Source of the DNA: an uncultured Bacilli bacterium | Lineage (GTDB): Bacteria; Bacillota_I; Bacilli_A; RF39; UBA660 | Direction of reading: 5' to 3' | DNA: 17,075 nt | NCBI GenBank assembly: GCA_934086145.1 | Contig: CAKOHV010000032.1 | Coordinates: forward strand, 1 to 17,075 | Shown: piece after piece, positions 1 through 7,497 of the stretch | Numbering within the stretch: the first letter of the stretch is position 1 | Layout: each line of letters begins with the position of its first letter | The notes under the pieces: model-generated | What the model saw: only the letters and a program-made list of their open reading frames with translations | The model's database searches: none | Told to the model about the DNA's origin: nothing | Made by a program: the position numbers and the translations under genes

Positions 1-297
1 ACTGGACCAACTGGGCCAACCGGACCTCAAGGTGATGCCGGTGCCGAAGGTGCCACTGGACCAACTGGGCCAACTGGACCTCAAGGTGATGCCGGTGCCG
101 AAGGTGCTACTGGACCAACTGGGCCAACCGGACCTCAAGGTGATGCCGGGGCTGAAGGTGCTACTGGACCAACTGGGCCAACCGGACCTCAAGGTGATGC
201 CGGGGCTGAAGGTGCCACTGGACCAACTGGGCCAACCGGACCTCAAGGTGATGCCGGTGCCGAAGGTGCCACTGGACCAACTGGGCCAACTGGACCT
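1..297 (+). repeat. 54-bp tandem repeat, five full units plus half a unit
   Basis: Units begin with ACTGGACCAACTGGGCCAAC at 1, 55, 109, 163 and 217, and a partial sixth begins at 271. The five full units encode the same 18 residues and differ only at synonymous third positions (for example ACC/ACT, GGT/GGG, GCC/GCT). This near-identity suggests recent expansion by slippage or recombination, so copy number may vary between strains. The array probably continues left of the window. Confidence 0.95.
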
Positions 298-342
298 ACC
301 GGACCAACAGGTCCTACAGGACCTACCGGAGCCGGAGGATAA
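1..342 (+). CDS. Collagen-like repeat protein, 3' end only
   Basis: Frame 1 is open from the window edge to TAA at 340-342, so 113 residues of the C-terminus are visible and the start lies outside. Every third residue is glycine. The repeating unit is 18 residues (GPT GPT GPQ GDA GAE GAT in Gly-X-Y triplets), and the protein closes with a run of GPT triplets and GAGG. Proteins of this type form collagen-like triple helices and in Bacillota are usually surface-exposed or exosporium-like filaments. The visible end has no LPXTG anchor, membrane segment or C-terminal globular domain, so any targeting signal must be N-terminal. The segment is much richer in G and C than neighbouring genes, as Gly/Pro/Ala codons require. 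A long frame-2 reading through the same repeats is a shadow. The role in this organism is inferred from composition only. Confidence 0.9.
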   Translation, partial: TGPTGPTGPQGDAGAEGATGPTGPTGPQGDAGAEGATGPTGPTGPQGDAGAEGATGPTGPTGPQGDAGAEGATGPTGPTGPQGDAGAEGATGPTGPTGPTGPTGPTGPTGAGG

Positions 343-349
343 AAATTAA

Positions 350-392
350 AGAGAAGAATAATCATATCGAGTGATTATCTTTCTCTTTTTTA
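350..392 (+). terminator. Rho-independent terminator of the collagen-like gene
   Basis: A 15-bp stem with one mismatch pairs 350-364 (AGAGAAGAATAATCA) with 372-386 (TGATTATCTTTCTCT) across a 7-nt loop. It is followed by TTTTTTAT and lies 8 nt after the stop codon. Confidence 0.88.
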
Positions 393-617
393 TTTAACTT
401 ACTAGAATCAACTGCTTATGATTAATTAATTATAATTTTTTTCGATGTAAAAAAAGCGATTAATAAAATACAACGAATAGCTTTAATTATGAAATTAATA
501 AAATGATTAAAAATATTTAAAAAATAGCTCATTCTTTAACTTTTAATAAGACTAGTTGTTTTATAGAAAAAAGGATTTTAAATAAAGCATTAAAAAAATA
601 AAATTTCGAACATGATA
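393..617. other. AT-rich intergenic gap, no gene seen
   Basis: The gene-free stretch runs from 343 to 682 and is flanked by two terminators. The middle is almost pure A/T with scattered stops in all frames, and no open frame of useful length has a ribosome binding site. I see no convincing promoter, RNA gene or repeat in it. It is a convergent-gene spacer. Confidence 0.7.
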
Positions 618-644
618 AAACCTCTAGAAAAAATCTAGAGGTTT
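611..644 (-). terminator. Terminator of the 683-1414 SDR gene
   Basis: A perfect 11-bp stem pairs AAACCTCTAGA (618-628) with TCTAGAGGTTT (634-644) around a 5-nt A loop. Read on the minus strand it is followed by TTTTATC, then a further T-rich stretch. An outer TCGAAC/GTTCGA pairing (605-610 with 645-650) could extend the structure. Confidence 0.82.
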
Positions 645-682
645 GTTCGATAATTAATCATATAAGTTAGTTTTATAATTTT

Positions 683-1414
683 TTATTGTGCTGTAAAGCC
701 GCCATCAATAGGTACAATAGCACCTGTTATAAATTCGGCTTGATTACTTAATAAGAAGGTTATTAAATCAGCTATTTCATCGTCTTTTCCTAAGCGTCCA
801 ATTGGTAATTGGTTAGCCATTGCATCTTTTGCTTCTTGAGGTATTTGAGCTAAAATAGGTGTATCTACGTAACCAGGAGCAACAGCATTTACTCTAATAT
901 TATCACGAGCATAAGTCAAAGCAAGTGATCTTGTCATTTGGTTTATGGCACCTTTAGTTGCAGAGTAAGTAAAACTCATAGTTGTTCCTACTAAACCATA
1001 CATAGATGAGGTATTAACAATAGCTCCTCCACCAGTCTTTAACATTTCTGCAATTACATATTTATTCATTAAGAATATACCTGATTGATTTACAGAAACA
1101 ACTTTATTCCATTCTTCGAAGCTTACTTCATGAGCCTTGCTTGGACTTCCTCCAATACCGGCATTAGCAACTAAGCCGTCTATTTTTCCATATTTATTAA
1201 TGGTTGCATTAACGCAGTTTTTAACACTCTCTTCATTTGAAACATCACATTTAATTCCCAAACAATTATTGCTTAAATTAGCTGCAATATTGCTAACTTC
1301 ATCATTCCAGTCAGCTAAAACTACTTTTGCTCCATCATTTAATAATTTTTTAGCTGTAGCTAAACCAATTCCACTGGCTCCTCCTGTAATGATATATACT
1401 TTTTCATTAAACAT
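683..1414 (-). CDS. Short-chain dehydrogenase/reductase (SDR), probably NAD-preferring
   Basis: The product is a 243-residue classical SDR of normal family length. It has the cofactor motif TGGASGIG (residues 10-17), NAG (84-86), and the catalytic set Ser137, Tyr150 and Lys154 (YSATK). The C-terminal motif IDGGF is where FabG-like enzymes end. Asp35 sits at the end of the second beta strand (VVLAD), which in this family usually favours NAD(H) over NADP(H). The enzyme is cytosolic. The substrate cannot be read from sequence; relatives include 3-oxoacyl-ACP reductases and sugar or polyol dehydrogenases. The start ATG has AAAGGATG about 8 nt upstream on the minus strand. The gene is monocistronic, with its own promoter at 1472-1480 and a terminator at 611-644, and stands apart from the second SDR at 9088-9834. 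Confidence 0.93.
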   Translation of the reverse strand: MFNEKVYIITGGASGIGLATAKKLLNDGAKVVLADWNDEVSNIAANLSNNCLGIKCDVSNEESVKNCVNATINKYGKIDGLVANAGIGGSPSKAHEVSFEEWNKVVSVNQSGIFLMNKYVIAEMLKTGGGAIVNTSSMYGLVGTTMSFTYSATKGAINQMTRSLALTYARDNIRVNAVAPGYVDTPILAQIPQEAKDAMANQLPIGRLGKDDEIADLITFLLSNQAEFITGAIVPIDGGFTAQ

Positions 1415-1429
1415 TTACGTCATCCTTTC

Positions 1430-1459
1430 ATCATTAATGATTGATAGCAATCGGCTATC
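1430..1459 (-). promoter_or_regulatory. Palindrome and inverted repeat in the SDR leader (possible operator)
   Basis: Between the -10 box and the ribosome binding site lie a perfect 12-bp palindrome ATCATTAATGAT (1430-1441) and, directly adjoining, an inverted repeat GATAGC-5 nt-GCTATC (1443-1459). Either could be a repressor site just downstream of the start point or an mRNA leader hairpin. No regulator gene is adjacent. Confidence 0.45.
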
Positions 1460-1471
1460 TTTATCATCTTT

Positions 1472-1480
1472 ATTATACCA
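1472..1480 (-). promoter_or_regulatory. Extended -10 promoter of the SDR gene
   Basis: The minus strand reads TGGTATAAT, a perfect -10 with the TGn extension. The -35 position (17-nt spacer) is GTTATT, a weak match, as is common with extended -10 promoters. Confidence 0.7.
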
Positions 1481-1543
1481 TAAACTGCTTTTTTAATAAC
1501 ATGTTCATAACAAGGTAGACACAATTAGACTATAAAATCGTGT

Positions 1544-1575
1544 AAAAAAAACTATATACGTTTTTCAGTATATAG
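1544..1575 (-). terminator. Terminator of the 1580-6798 operon
   Basis: On the minus strand CTATATAC (1575-1568) and GTATATAG (1559-1552) form an 8-bp stem with an 8-nt loop, followed by eight T residues (1551-1544). It lies 4 nt past the stop codon at 1580. Confidence 0.88.
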
Positions 1576-1579
1576 CTTT

Positions 1580-2815
1580 TTATTGTTCGGTAAAGCCATT
1601 TGCTTTTAATGAAATTACAATATCATCTAATGTACTATAATTATTTATTTGTGAAACTGGATCAGGTTCGTATTTAATTGTTTTATTTTTTGTATCAATT
1701 GTATAATTAGCTTCACCAGTATACTTAGTCTTAGCTTCATTAAACTTTTCATCATTACGATATTGATACTCTTCTATTTTGTAACCATTATATAGGATAG
1801 CATTATCCATAAAGCTTGAGAAATGTAAATCATAAGTCGTTTTTAGTGAATATCCTTTATTTTCGGAATATTCTTCAGTTTTAACTAATTTTTTAACCAT
1901 TCCTTGGGCTTCTATTACTAATTGCGTTTTTTTAGTTGTCTTGTTTTCATAAGGATCTGTTGCAACTATATAAACATTATATGTACCAGGGGTACGATAT
2001 TTTTCAGTGGTTTTTGAATCTTCAAAAGAATAATTACAGCCACTCAAGTCGATGCATTCATCAACAAATGATTCTGGGCCATATGTTGTTCCTTCTGTTA
2101 TTACAACTCTTTTTACTGTTAAGTCTGGTGCTGTTGTATCAACAATTTTTATAGTACCAGTTTTAGTTATATTATTAAAAGTTACTGTAAAGTTATATTC
2201 CCCTACTTCATCAATATCAACATCTTTAGTATTTAAGACATACTTTAATTCATCAACGGTATTGCCAACACCAGGTTTAACATAATTTTTGGTTCTTATA
2301 GGTAATTTATCACCTAATTCTACGGTTACTGGCAATGGTTGAAAATCTTTTAAAGTTTTACGATTATAGATGTAATAAGCAAAACCACCTAAGAAACAGA
2401 TTAGAATTAAAACAATAATAGATGTAATATTTTGAGATTTTTTAGCTTCATCATCTAATTCTACTTTGTTTTTACGTTTTTTACTTTTGAGCATATTAGC
2501 TCTATTCCTTTTTCGAGCTTCAATATCTATTTGAGCTGGTAAGACGGCTTTTTCATCCATAACAATATCATCATTTACAATGTTGGCAATAACGATAGCG
2601 CCGTCACTTTTTAGCTCTTTATCTTTACTTTCCAGAACTATTCCATCCGTATTTTCTGTTTGGTTGTTTTGTTCTGGAATAATTGCCGACAAGTCTTTTT
2701 TTTGATTTTTTTTACCAATTTCTTCGTTGTCAATCATGGTTGGTGTTATGGTAATTTGTTCAGAGCCAACAGGAGTTGACTCTGTGTTCAACTTTTTATC
2801 TTTATTATCTTTCAC
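1580..2815 (-). CDS. Single-pass membrane protein with extracellular Ig-like domains
   Basis: The product is 411 residues. Residues 1-130 are hydrophilic and end in a very basic patch (RKRNR, KSKKRKNK at about 101-117). One membrane helix follows at about 131-150. Residues 151-411 would lie outside, since the positive-inside rule gives N-in/C-out. The outer part holds two Ig-like beta domains (about 160-225 and 226-303). The second opens with the DTTAPDL signature seen in bacterial Ig-like (DUF5011-type) repeats and carries Cys254 and Cys260, six apart. A C-terminal domain of about 100 residues (304-411) is not recognised. The start codon is GTG at 2815, because the overlapping ATG is followed at once by TGA; GGGG lies about 8 nt upstream. 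The gene is last in the operon, 22 nt after the 1229-residue gene. The function is unknown; the long charged cytosolic tail could bind a partner such as the operon-mate. Confidence 0.85.
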   Translation of the reverse strand: MKDNKDKKLNTESTPVGSEQITITPTMIDNEEIGKKNQKKDLSAIIPEQNNQTENTDGIVLESKDKELKSDGAIVIANIVNDDIVMDEKAVLPAQIDIEARKRNRANMLKSKKRKNKVELDDEAKKSQNITSIIVLILICFLGGFAYYIYNRKTLKDFQPLPVTVELGDKLPIRTKNYVKPGVGNTVDELKYVLNTKDVDIDEVGEYNFTVTFNNITKTGTIKIVDTTAPDLTVKRVVITEGTTYGPESFVDECIDLSGCNYSFEDSKTTEKYRTPGTYNVYIVATDPYENKTTKKTQLVIEAQGMVKKLVKTEEYSENKGYSLKTTYDLHFSSFMDNAILYNGYKIEEYQYRNDEKFNEAKTKYTGEANYTIDTKNKTIKYEPDPVSQINNYSTLDDIVISLKANGFTEQ

Positions 2816-2837
2816 ATTCTCAACCCCTTATTGAATC

Positions 2838-5800
2838 CTACATGTGTAATTTATTTTTTACCATTTCAACATCATAATTAAGTTCGATTGTATAAACAGG
2901 TTTGTCATTAGCATCGACAACGCTAAGTATAGTTTTATTTTCATCATCAACGCTTTGAGTTATCTTATATTGAAGATCACCTTGCGCTGTATTATTTATT
3001 CCTGCAAATTGATTTGCTTCAGTGTTAAAACGAATTTTATACCCATTCTCTTGTATTTTATCTTTTAAGGCCTTCTTTATAAGAATAGTTCTACTTACTT
3101 TTTCTGGTCCAACTTCTTCAACTGTTTCGAAAATCAATTTTTCATCAGGATTTTGAACTCTAGAACTTAAAACAGCATTAACTATAGTGGCATTAGCTGC
3201 CGTAACTTTCTGTGGAGTTCTTGTGTTTAAAACATTTTGTTTTATAGTTACTTTTGAGGCATCTGATGCAAATTCTTCATATAGTTTTTTATCTCTACCA
3301 GCTTTATAGCTTGATGTAAAGTATCTAGCAAATTCAACAAAACTAATTTCAGTTTGCTTATCTTCACTTTCTTTCCAAGCATATCTATTAGGTTCTGATC
3401 CTACTTTAACAACACGATTTGGATATGCTTTAGCTAAGTTTTCTATTATTCCGTTAAAAGCCGTACTAAAATATTCAGCGAAATCTGCAGTAGTACCACT
3501 AGCATAGGCACTTTTGTATCCATCAATTATTACATTAGATAAGTTTTCATAAAACTTTTTGATAGTCGGTTCTGTTTTTGGCAATTTATTTTCATTCAAT
3601 GACTCATCACTATTCTCATTGACTTTTTTCTCAGGTTTAGAGGTACGTTCTGGATTTTCTTGGTCAGGTTCTGGAGTTTCTGTCTCTTTAGTCGGTTTAT
3701 TAACTTCTGATTCTGATTTTTGTCCAAGGTCATCACTTTTAGATTCTGGAGCTTGGTCAGGTTCTGAATCTTTATTATCAAATAGCACTTCTTCAGGTTC
3801 AATTTCAGATTTTGAATCTTGTTCACTCTTTGGAGTTTTGTCATCATCAGTTGATTTAGGATTTGATTCAATTATTGGATCTGGTTCATTTAGGTCTGAT
3901 TCCTCAACTCGTGGAGTTTCAGTAAATTCAGCTTCTTTAATTTGCTCAACTTTTATATTTTTTCGTTGTTGTTCTTCAAGGAAGTCTTTAATTTGGAATT
4001 TCTGATCAAATTTAACTTCTTTCATCAAACGATGATTAATTAACCCTTTAAATGAAACGATTAATTCTTCAAGTTGCTTTCTTTCGGCAGTCTGTTCTGG
4101 AGAAAGAGCATTTATTTTTTCAACAACTTTATTTATACGAGAAATGTATTTTTGATAGAAATCTTCAACTTTGTCATTTGACTTCAGTGTCATCATTGTA
4201 TTATTCAATTCATCAATTTTTGGAACTAGTTGAGTGTCCGTTTTAGCATAATATACAGGATATTCTCTATAAATTGAAATTTCTTGTTCTATAAGATTTC
4301 TCTGGCTTGTTAAGATAATTGTTTCATATTGCATAGCCTGTTTAGTTAAACCTATTAAATTACTAGTATTACTATTAGATAACTCAGCATTATCTATTAA
4401 ATCGACATTCTCATTTATTTGACGTTCTGTTTCTTTTAAATCTTTGATAGTACCAATTATTTTATCAATAATAATTTTATAATTATTACGGAATGTGTCT
4501 AATTTAGTTTGAATATCTGGAGTTGGAGCAGTAAATGCTTGGGTCTTAATTGGTTGAGCTGCAAATGTTTCTTGTGGCGTTGGATTTGGTTGGGAAGGCT
4601 TTGGATTTTGGACATAATTGTCCATATAACTTTGATATTCGTCACTAAGATTTTTATTTTTACCAAAAGTCCAAGAAATATGATCGTTGACACCATTCCA
4701 AGCAATAATATTTTTAATTTTATCGTCAATTGCACTATTCGTAACATTGTATTGAACATCATATATTTTTTTAGCATCAGCAAGAGTTATTTGGGCTGAA
4801 TCTTCAAAGTTTTCAATACTGTTTTCAACTTCATCCATCATTGGTATATATTGTTCATCTGGTAGAATTTGAGCTTGTTGCAATTTAGAATTATGTAAAT
4901 AAAATGCATCATTACAAGCTTTTGCAGCCACTTTATATTTTTGAAGATTTTCATCATTTGTTAAGTCACAATTAGCAAATTCTTTTAATGCTAATAGGCT
5001 AACATTGACTTCTTTCAAAGTATCAATTATATCAGCTTTTAATTTTTGTATATCATCTTCACTTAATTTAGGAGTTTCATCTTTTATAGGTTCTGCTGTA
5101 TGTTCAAGAGGAGCATGGCTCTTAACATAATCTTTTATATAGTCTTCGTAAGCTTTTCTATCATCTATATCAATAACATTATAAATATAACTTATTAATT
5201 TATCAAATATCTCGTCATCTTTCTTAGTGAAAGCATTTGATCCATCGAAAAAGTCTAGTTTTCCACTTTCTTTAGTGTTTACCAAAACATCATATAAAGC
5301 TTTTGCAGCAGTAAGGGTTATTTTTTCTTTTTCATCAAATTTTGCTAATTCTTCATGATATTCGTCCACCATTTCATCGGGAAAGATTTTTTTGGCCTCA
5401 TTAAAACATGGTTCAACTTTTCTATAAGCTTCGCCCAAATTGGCACAAATTTGTTCTATATTATTGGAATTACTATTGAGCAGTTCTAAAAGATATTTGT
5501 TACATTCTTTTATATTACTTAGTAAATCATTGAAGACTTTTTCTTTTGAAGAATCCGGAGCATTATAACTATTAACTTCTTCTGTTTCTGGTTTAGTAGT
5601 TTTTGTTTTTTGATAACTTTTTACAAAGTCTCGATATTCAGCCCACTCACTGAGAGTAAGAAAGTCTTTTATTTCATTGTTTAATGAATCTCTATCGAAC
5701 TCTCTGGCATAACTCAAGTTGGCATCTTCAAGGAATTCCAAAACTTTATGGAGATTTTTGGCATCTTCTAGTGTAAAATCTTCTGTTAAATTAAGGGGAG

Positions 5801-6527
5801 CTTGTGGTTCTTTTAGTGCCCAAAATGTTCTTTGTGCCATAACAACATCTGACACACGATTTTCTATATTGCTAAAATCAGAAGTTAACCAAACACTACT
5901 TGCTAAATTACCTAAAGTTTTAAGAGCTCTAAGATAATTGTCGTGAGCTCTTTCATAAGCTTCTACATCAGAAACAGACTGGTCTTCTTCAGTTGTCTCT
6001 GATGGAGTAACTCGATTTGATATATCTTCTGATGGTTCAAGACTCTTTTGATAACGATGATATTGGTCCAAATCATCACTACTAAGTGAATGTTCAACAA
6101 GAGTTTCTATTTCTTGCCAATCAACAAGTTTTTTTTCTCGGTCAGTTCCAACACCAGCAGCCGCAAGTCTAACATCATATAGTCTTTCAGCTTCGTGAAG
6201 GCTGATTTTTATTTCAGCATCAAGTTCATCAGCATTGAAAAAGCCTTTTGCTACGTCAAGAGCATTATTATATTTATCTCTAACTCTTTGATAATTATCT
6301 ACATAATCTTTATATTTGGCAAAATTATCATCTATTGCCAAGTTATCTGTATTCATTGAAGATAAATTAATAATAGCTTGTTTATAGGCCGCTTTAGCAT
6401 TTTGAACGCCATCTTTAAGATATTGTTTGTAAGTTTCTGGGTCATTCAAATCAAATGAACCCATATCTTGTTTTAAATTACCATCTACTAAAGCTTCTGC
6501 AAATTTCATCCAATCTTCTTTTTTCAT
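2838..6527 (-). CDS. 1229-residue helical repeat protein of unknown function
   Basis: I do not recognise a named family. Residues 1-650 look all-helical and contain about four divergent modules of 120-160 residues. Each has a conserved helix (SLHEAERLYDV at 109, TLEDAKNLHKV at 252, TLTAAKALYDV at 404, TLADAKKIYDV at 581) followed 30-50 residues later by a tyrosine-rich helix (DLDQYHRYQKSL at 162, WAEYRDFVKSY at 295, DRKAYEDYIKDYV at 456, DEYQSYMDNYV at 629). A lone copy of the second motif, ETYKQYLKDGV, sits at 31-41. Acidic, Pro-containing linkers separate modules. Residues 671-850 look coiled-coil, 865-985 is low-complexity Pro/Glu/Ser/Asp, and 988-1229 is a mixed alpha/beta C-terminal domain. 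There is no signal peptide or membrane helix, so the protein is probably cytosolic. The start ATG has AGGGGTG that overlaps the preceding gene's TAG stop, so translation is coupled to the DUF1292 gene. A scaffold role is inference. Confidence 0.88.
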   Translation of the reverse strand: MKKEDWMKFAEALVDGNLKQDMGSFDLNDPETYKQYLKDGVQNAKAAYKQAIINLSSMNTDNLAIDDNFAKYKDYVDNYQRVRDKYNNALDVAKGFFNADELDAEIKISLHEAERLYDVRLAAAGVGTDREKKLVDWQEIETLVEHSLSSDDLDQYHRYQKSLEPSEDISNRVTPSETTEEDQSVSDVEAYERAHDNYLRALKTLGNLASSVWLTSDFSNIENRVSDVVMAQRTFWALKEPQAPLNLTEDFTLEDAKNLHKVLEFLEDANLSYAREFDRDSLNNEIKDFLTLSEWAEYRDFVKSYQKTKTTKPETEEVNSYNAPDSSKEKVFNDLLSNIKECNKYLLELLNSNSNNIEQICANLGEAYRKVEPCFNEAKKIFPDEMVDEYHEELAKFDEKEKITLTAAKALYDVLVNTKESGKLDFFDGSNAFTKKDDEIFDKLISYIYNVIDIDDRKAYEDYIKDYVKSHAPLEHTAEPIKDETPKLSEDDIQKLKADIIDTLKEVNVSLLALKEFANCDLTNDENLQKYKVAAKACNDAFYLHNSKLQQAQILPDEQYIPMMDEVENSIENFEDSAQITLADAKKIYDVQYNVTNSAIDDKIKNIIAWNGVNDHISWTFGKNKNLSDEYQSYMDNYVQNPKPSQPNPTPQETFAAQPIKTQAFTAPTPDIQTKLDTFRNNYKIIIDKIIGTIKDLKETERQINENVDLIDNAELSNSNTSNLIGLTKQAMQYETIILTSQRNLIEQEISIYREYPVYYAKTDTQLVPKIDELNNTMMTLKSNDKVEDFYQKYISRINKVVEKINALSPEQTAERKQLEELIVSFKGLINHRLMKEVKFDQKFQIKDFLEEQQRKNIKVEQIKEAEFTETPRVEESDLNEPDPIIESNPKSTDDDKTPKSEQDSKSEIEPEEVLFDNKDSEPDQAPESKSDDLGQKSESEVNKPTKETETPEPDQENPERTSKPEKKVNENSDESLNENKLPKTEPTIKKFYENLSNVIIDGYKSAYASGTTADFAEYFSTAFNGIIENLAKAYPNRVVKVGSEPNRYAWKESEDKQTEISFVEFARYFTSSYKAGRDKKLYEEFASDASKVTIKQNVLNTRTPQKVTAANATIVNAVLSSRVQNPDEKLIFETVEEVGPEKVSRTILIKKALKDKIQENGYKIRFNTEANQFAGINNTAQGDLQYKITQSVDDENKTILSVVDANDKPVYTIELNYDVEMVKNKLHM

Positions 6528-6537
6528 TTTTACACCC

Positions 6538-6798
6538 CTATTTCATTAAATTCTTGATGAAGGCTGCTACCTTTTCCTTATCTTCTGGATCATCGATATC
6601 TATTAATCGATCATAACCTTCACTATCTTTCATAACATACGATGCTAAAACATCGACACTCTCATAATCATTGTCGTTATTGTCAATCATGTAGATTGCA
6701 TATTCTTTGCCGTCAATTTCAACGATTGTTAATAATTCGGCATCTTTTATTTCACCTGTTTCGATTTCAACCTGAAACTTTTGATTTGTTTCTTCCAT
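6538..6798 (-). CDS. DUF1292-type small acidic protein (YrzB-like)
   Basis: The product is 86 residues when started at the ATG at 6798-6796, which has GGAGG 8 nt upstream (GGAGGAATAAAAATG). A longer reading with 11 more residues lacks such a site. The body matches the pattern of the DUF1292 family: a short beta-rich protein with LLTIVEIDGKEYAIY near residue 22, an ASYVM strand in the middle and an acidic helical end with DPEDKEKVAAFI. The family is widespread in Bacillota, often near ruvX (yrrK) and tRNA-modification genes, and its function is unknown. Here the context differs: it is the first gene of an operon with the 1229-residue protein (10-nt gap) and the Ig-like membrane protein. The family call is from memory of the pattern. 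The start choice is well supported. Confidence 0.8.
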   Translation of the reverse strand: MEETNQKFQVEIETGEIKDAELLTIVEIDGKEYAIYMIDNNDNDYESVDVLASYVMKDSEGYDRLIDIDDPEDKEKVAAFIKNLMK

Positions 6799-6815
6799 TT
6801 TTATTCCTCCACGAT

Positions 6816-6847
6816 AATAAGTATAAGGCACTCATCAAGTACTTATT
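6816..6847 (-). promoter_or_regulatory. Inverted repeat in the leader of the DUF1292 operon
   Basis: AATAAGTA (6816-6823) and TACTTATT (6840-6847) are perfect 8-bp inverted arms 16 nt apart. The distal arm lies at the predicted transcription start, just after the -10 box, and the proximal arm lies near the ribosome binding site. It could be an operator or a 5' mRNA hairpin. Confidence 0.45.
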
Positions 6848-6853
6848 GTTTTT

Positions 6854-6862
6854 ATTATAACA
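6854..6862 (-). promoter_or_regulatory. Extended -10 promoter of the DUF1292 operon
   Basis: The minus strand reads TGTTATAAT, a perfect extended -10 about 55 nt upstream of the start codon. No good -35 is seen 17 nt upstream. Confidence 0.7.
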
Positions 6863-6900
6863 TAATTTTTAGTGTTTTTATATAGTTGTTTTATTCAGAA

Positions 6901-7497
6901 TTAATTGCTTAATTCATTGAACTTTATTTTCATATCATTTAATTTATTTATTTCAACAATTTTTTCTTTTATATCGTCTTCTTCAAAGATTCGCATTTCA
7001 GCAAATTCCCAAATACTAAAACTAGCTACGAAAGATAAAACTTCTTCTGATGCTAAGCCAAATTTAAAACGATAAACGATTATAAAGATAATAAAAAAGA
7101 TTATGCCCACACAAAGAAAACTTATTTCTTTACGTCGTAATGTTTTTAATTCATATTCAACCTTGATAAGTTCTAATGCATAATGATTCTGAATCACTTT
7201 GGTTATGATATTTTTTTCGTCATCATTAAATTGGTGATTACATATTTCCAAAACTAGTGAGTAATCATCTGGTATATATGAGGCATTAATGTTAACAAAG
7301 CGAATAAATTCATCATTTAATATTTCATCTTTATTAATAGAGTATTTGGAAATAATATCATTGATTGAAGTTGTTTTAACAGAAATATAAGCTTCATTGT
7401 TTACTAAGTAATAATCATTAATCATTTTATAATAGTCAAATTTTTTTTGTTGATATTTTTTTAATTTATTTACTTTTTTATTTGCGAATTTCTTCAT
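6901..7497 (-). CDS. Hypothetical membrane protein
   Basis: The product is 198 residues and I do not recognise the family. The N-terminus is strongly basic (MKKFANKKVNKLKKYQQKK), followed by about 100 hydrophilic residues with the run YIPDDYSLVLEICNHQF near 94-110. One clear membrane helix lies at about 125-143 (FLCVGIIFFIIFIIVY), with a weaker hydrophobic stretch at about 150-165. The tail is helical and charged. It overlaps the preceding gene by 20 nt (7478-7497) and has only a weak AAGAAG site, so it is probably translated by coupling. No terminator is visible after it, so transcripts may run into the next operon. Confidence 0.75.
   Translation of the reverse strand: MKKFANKKVNKLKKYQQKKFDYYKMINDYYLVNNEAYISVKTTSINDIISKYSINKDEILNDEFIRFVNINASYIPDDYSLVLEICNHQFNDDEKNIITKVIQNHYALELIKVEYELKTLRRKEISFLCVGIIFFIIFIIVYRFKFGLASEEVLSFVASFSIWEFAEMRIFEEDDIKEKIVEINKLNDMKIKFNELSN

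Noticed and set aside
1..297. CRISPR-like array
   Set aside because: The 54-bp units are directly contiguous with no unique spacers and are in frame with a coding sequence.
32..349. A 105-residue open frame on the plus strand with Leu/Asp/Gln-rich repeats
   Set aside because: It is the +1 shadow of the collagen-like repeat. Frame 1 gives perfect Gly-X-Y periodicity and a stop just before a terminator.
393..617. Small RNA or riboswitch in the left intergenic gap
   Set aside because: The sequence is nearly pure A/T with no stable stem other than the flanking terminators and no recognisable promoter.
1137..1496. 119-residue plus-strand frame
   Set aside because: It lies antisense to a clear SDR gene and runs through its promoter.
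3559..4005. Ser-rich open frame opposite the giant gene, and a Lys/Leu/Asn-rich one in another minus frame (3596-3871)
   Set aside because: Both are shadows of the low-complexity Pro/Glu/Ser/Asp linker and lack ribosome binding sites.
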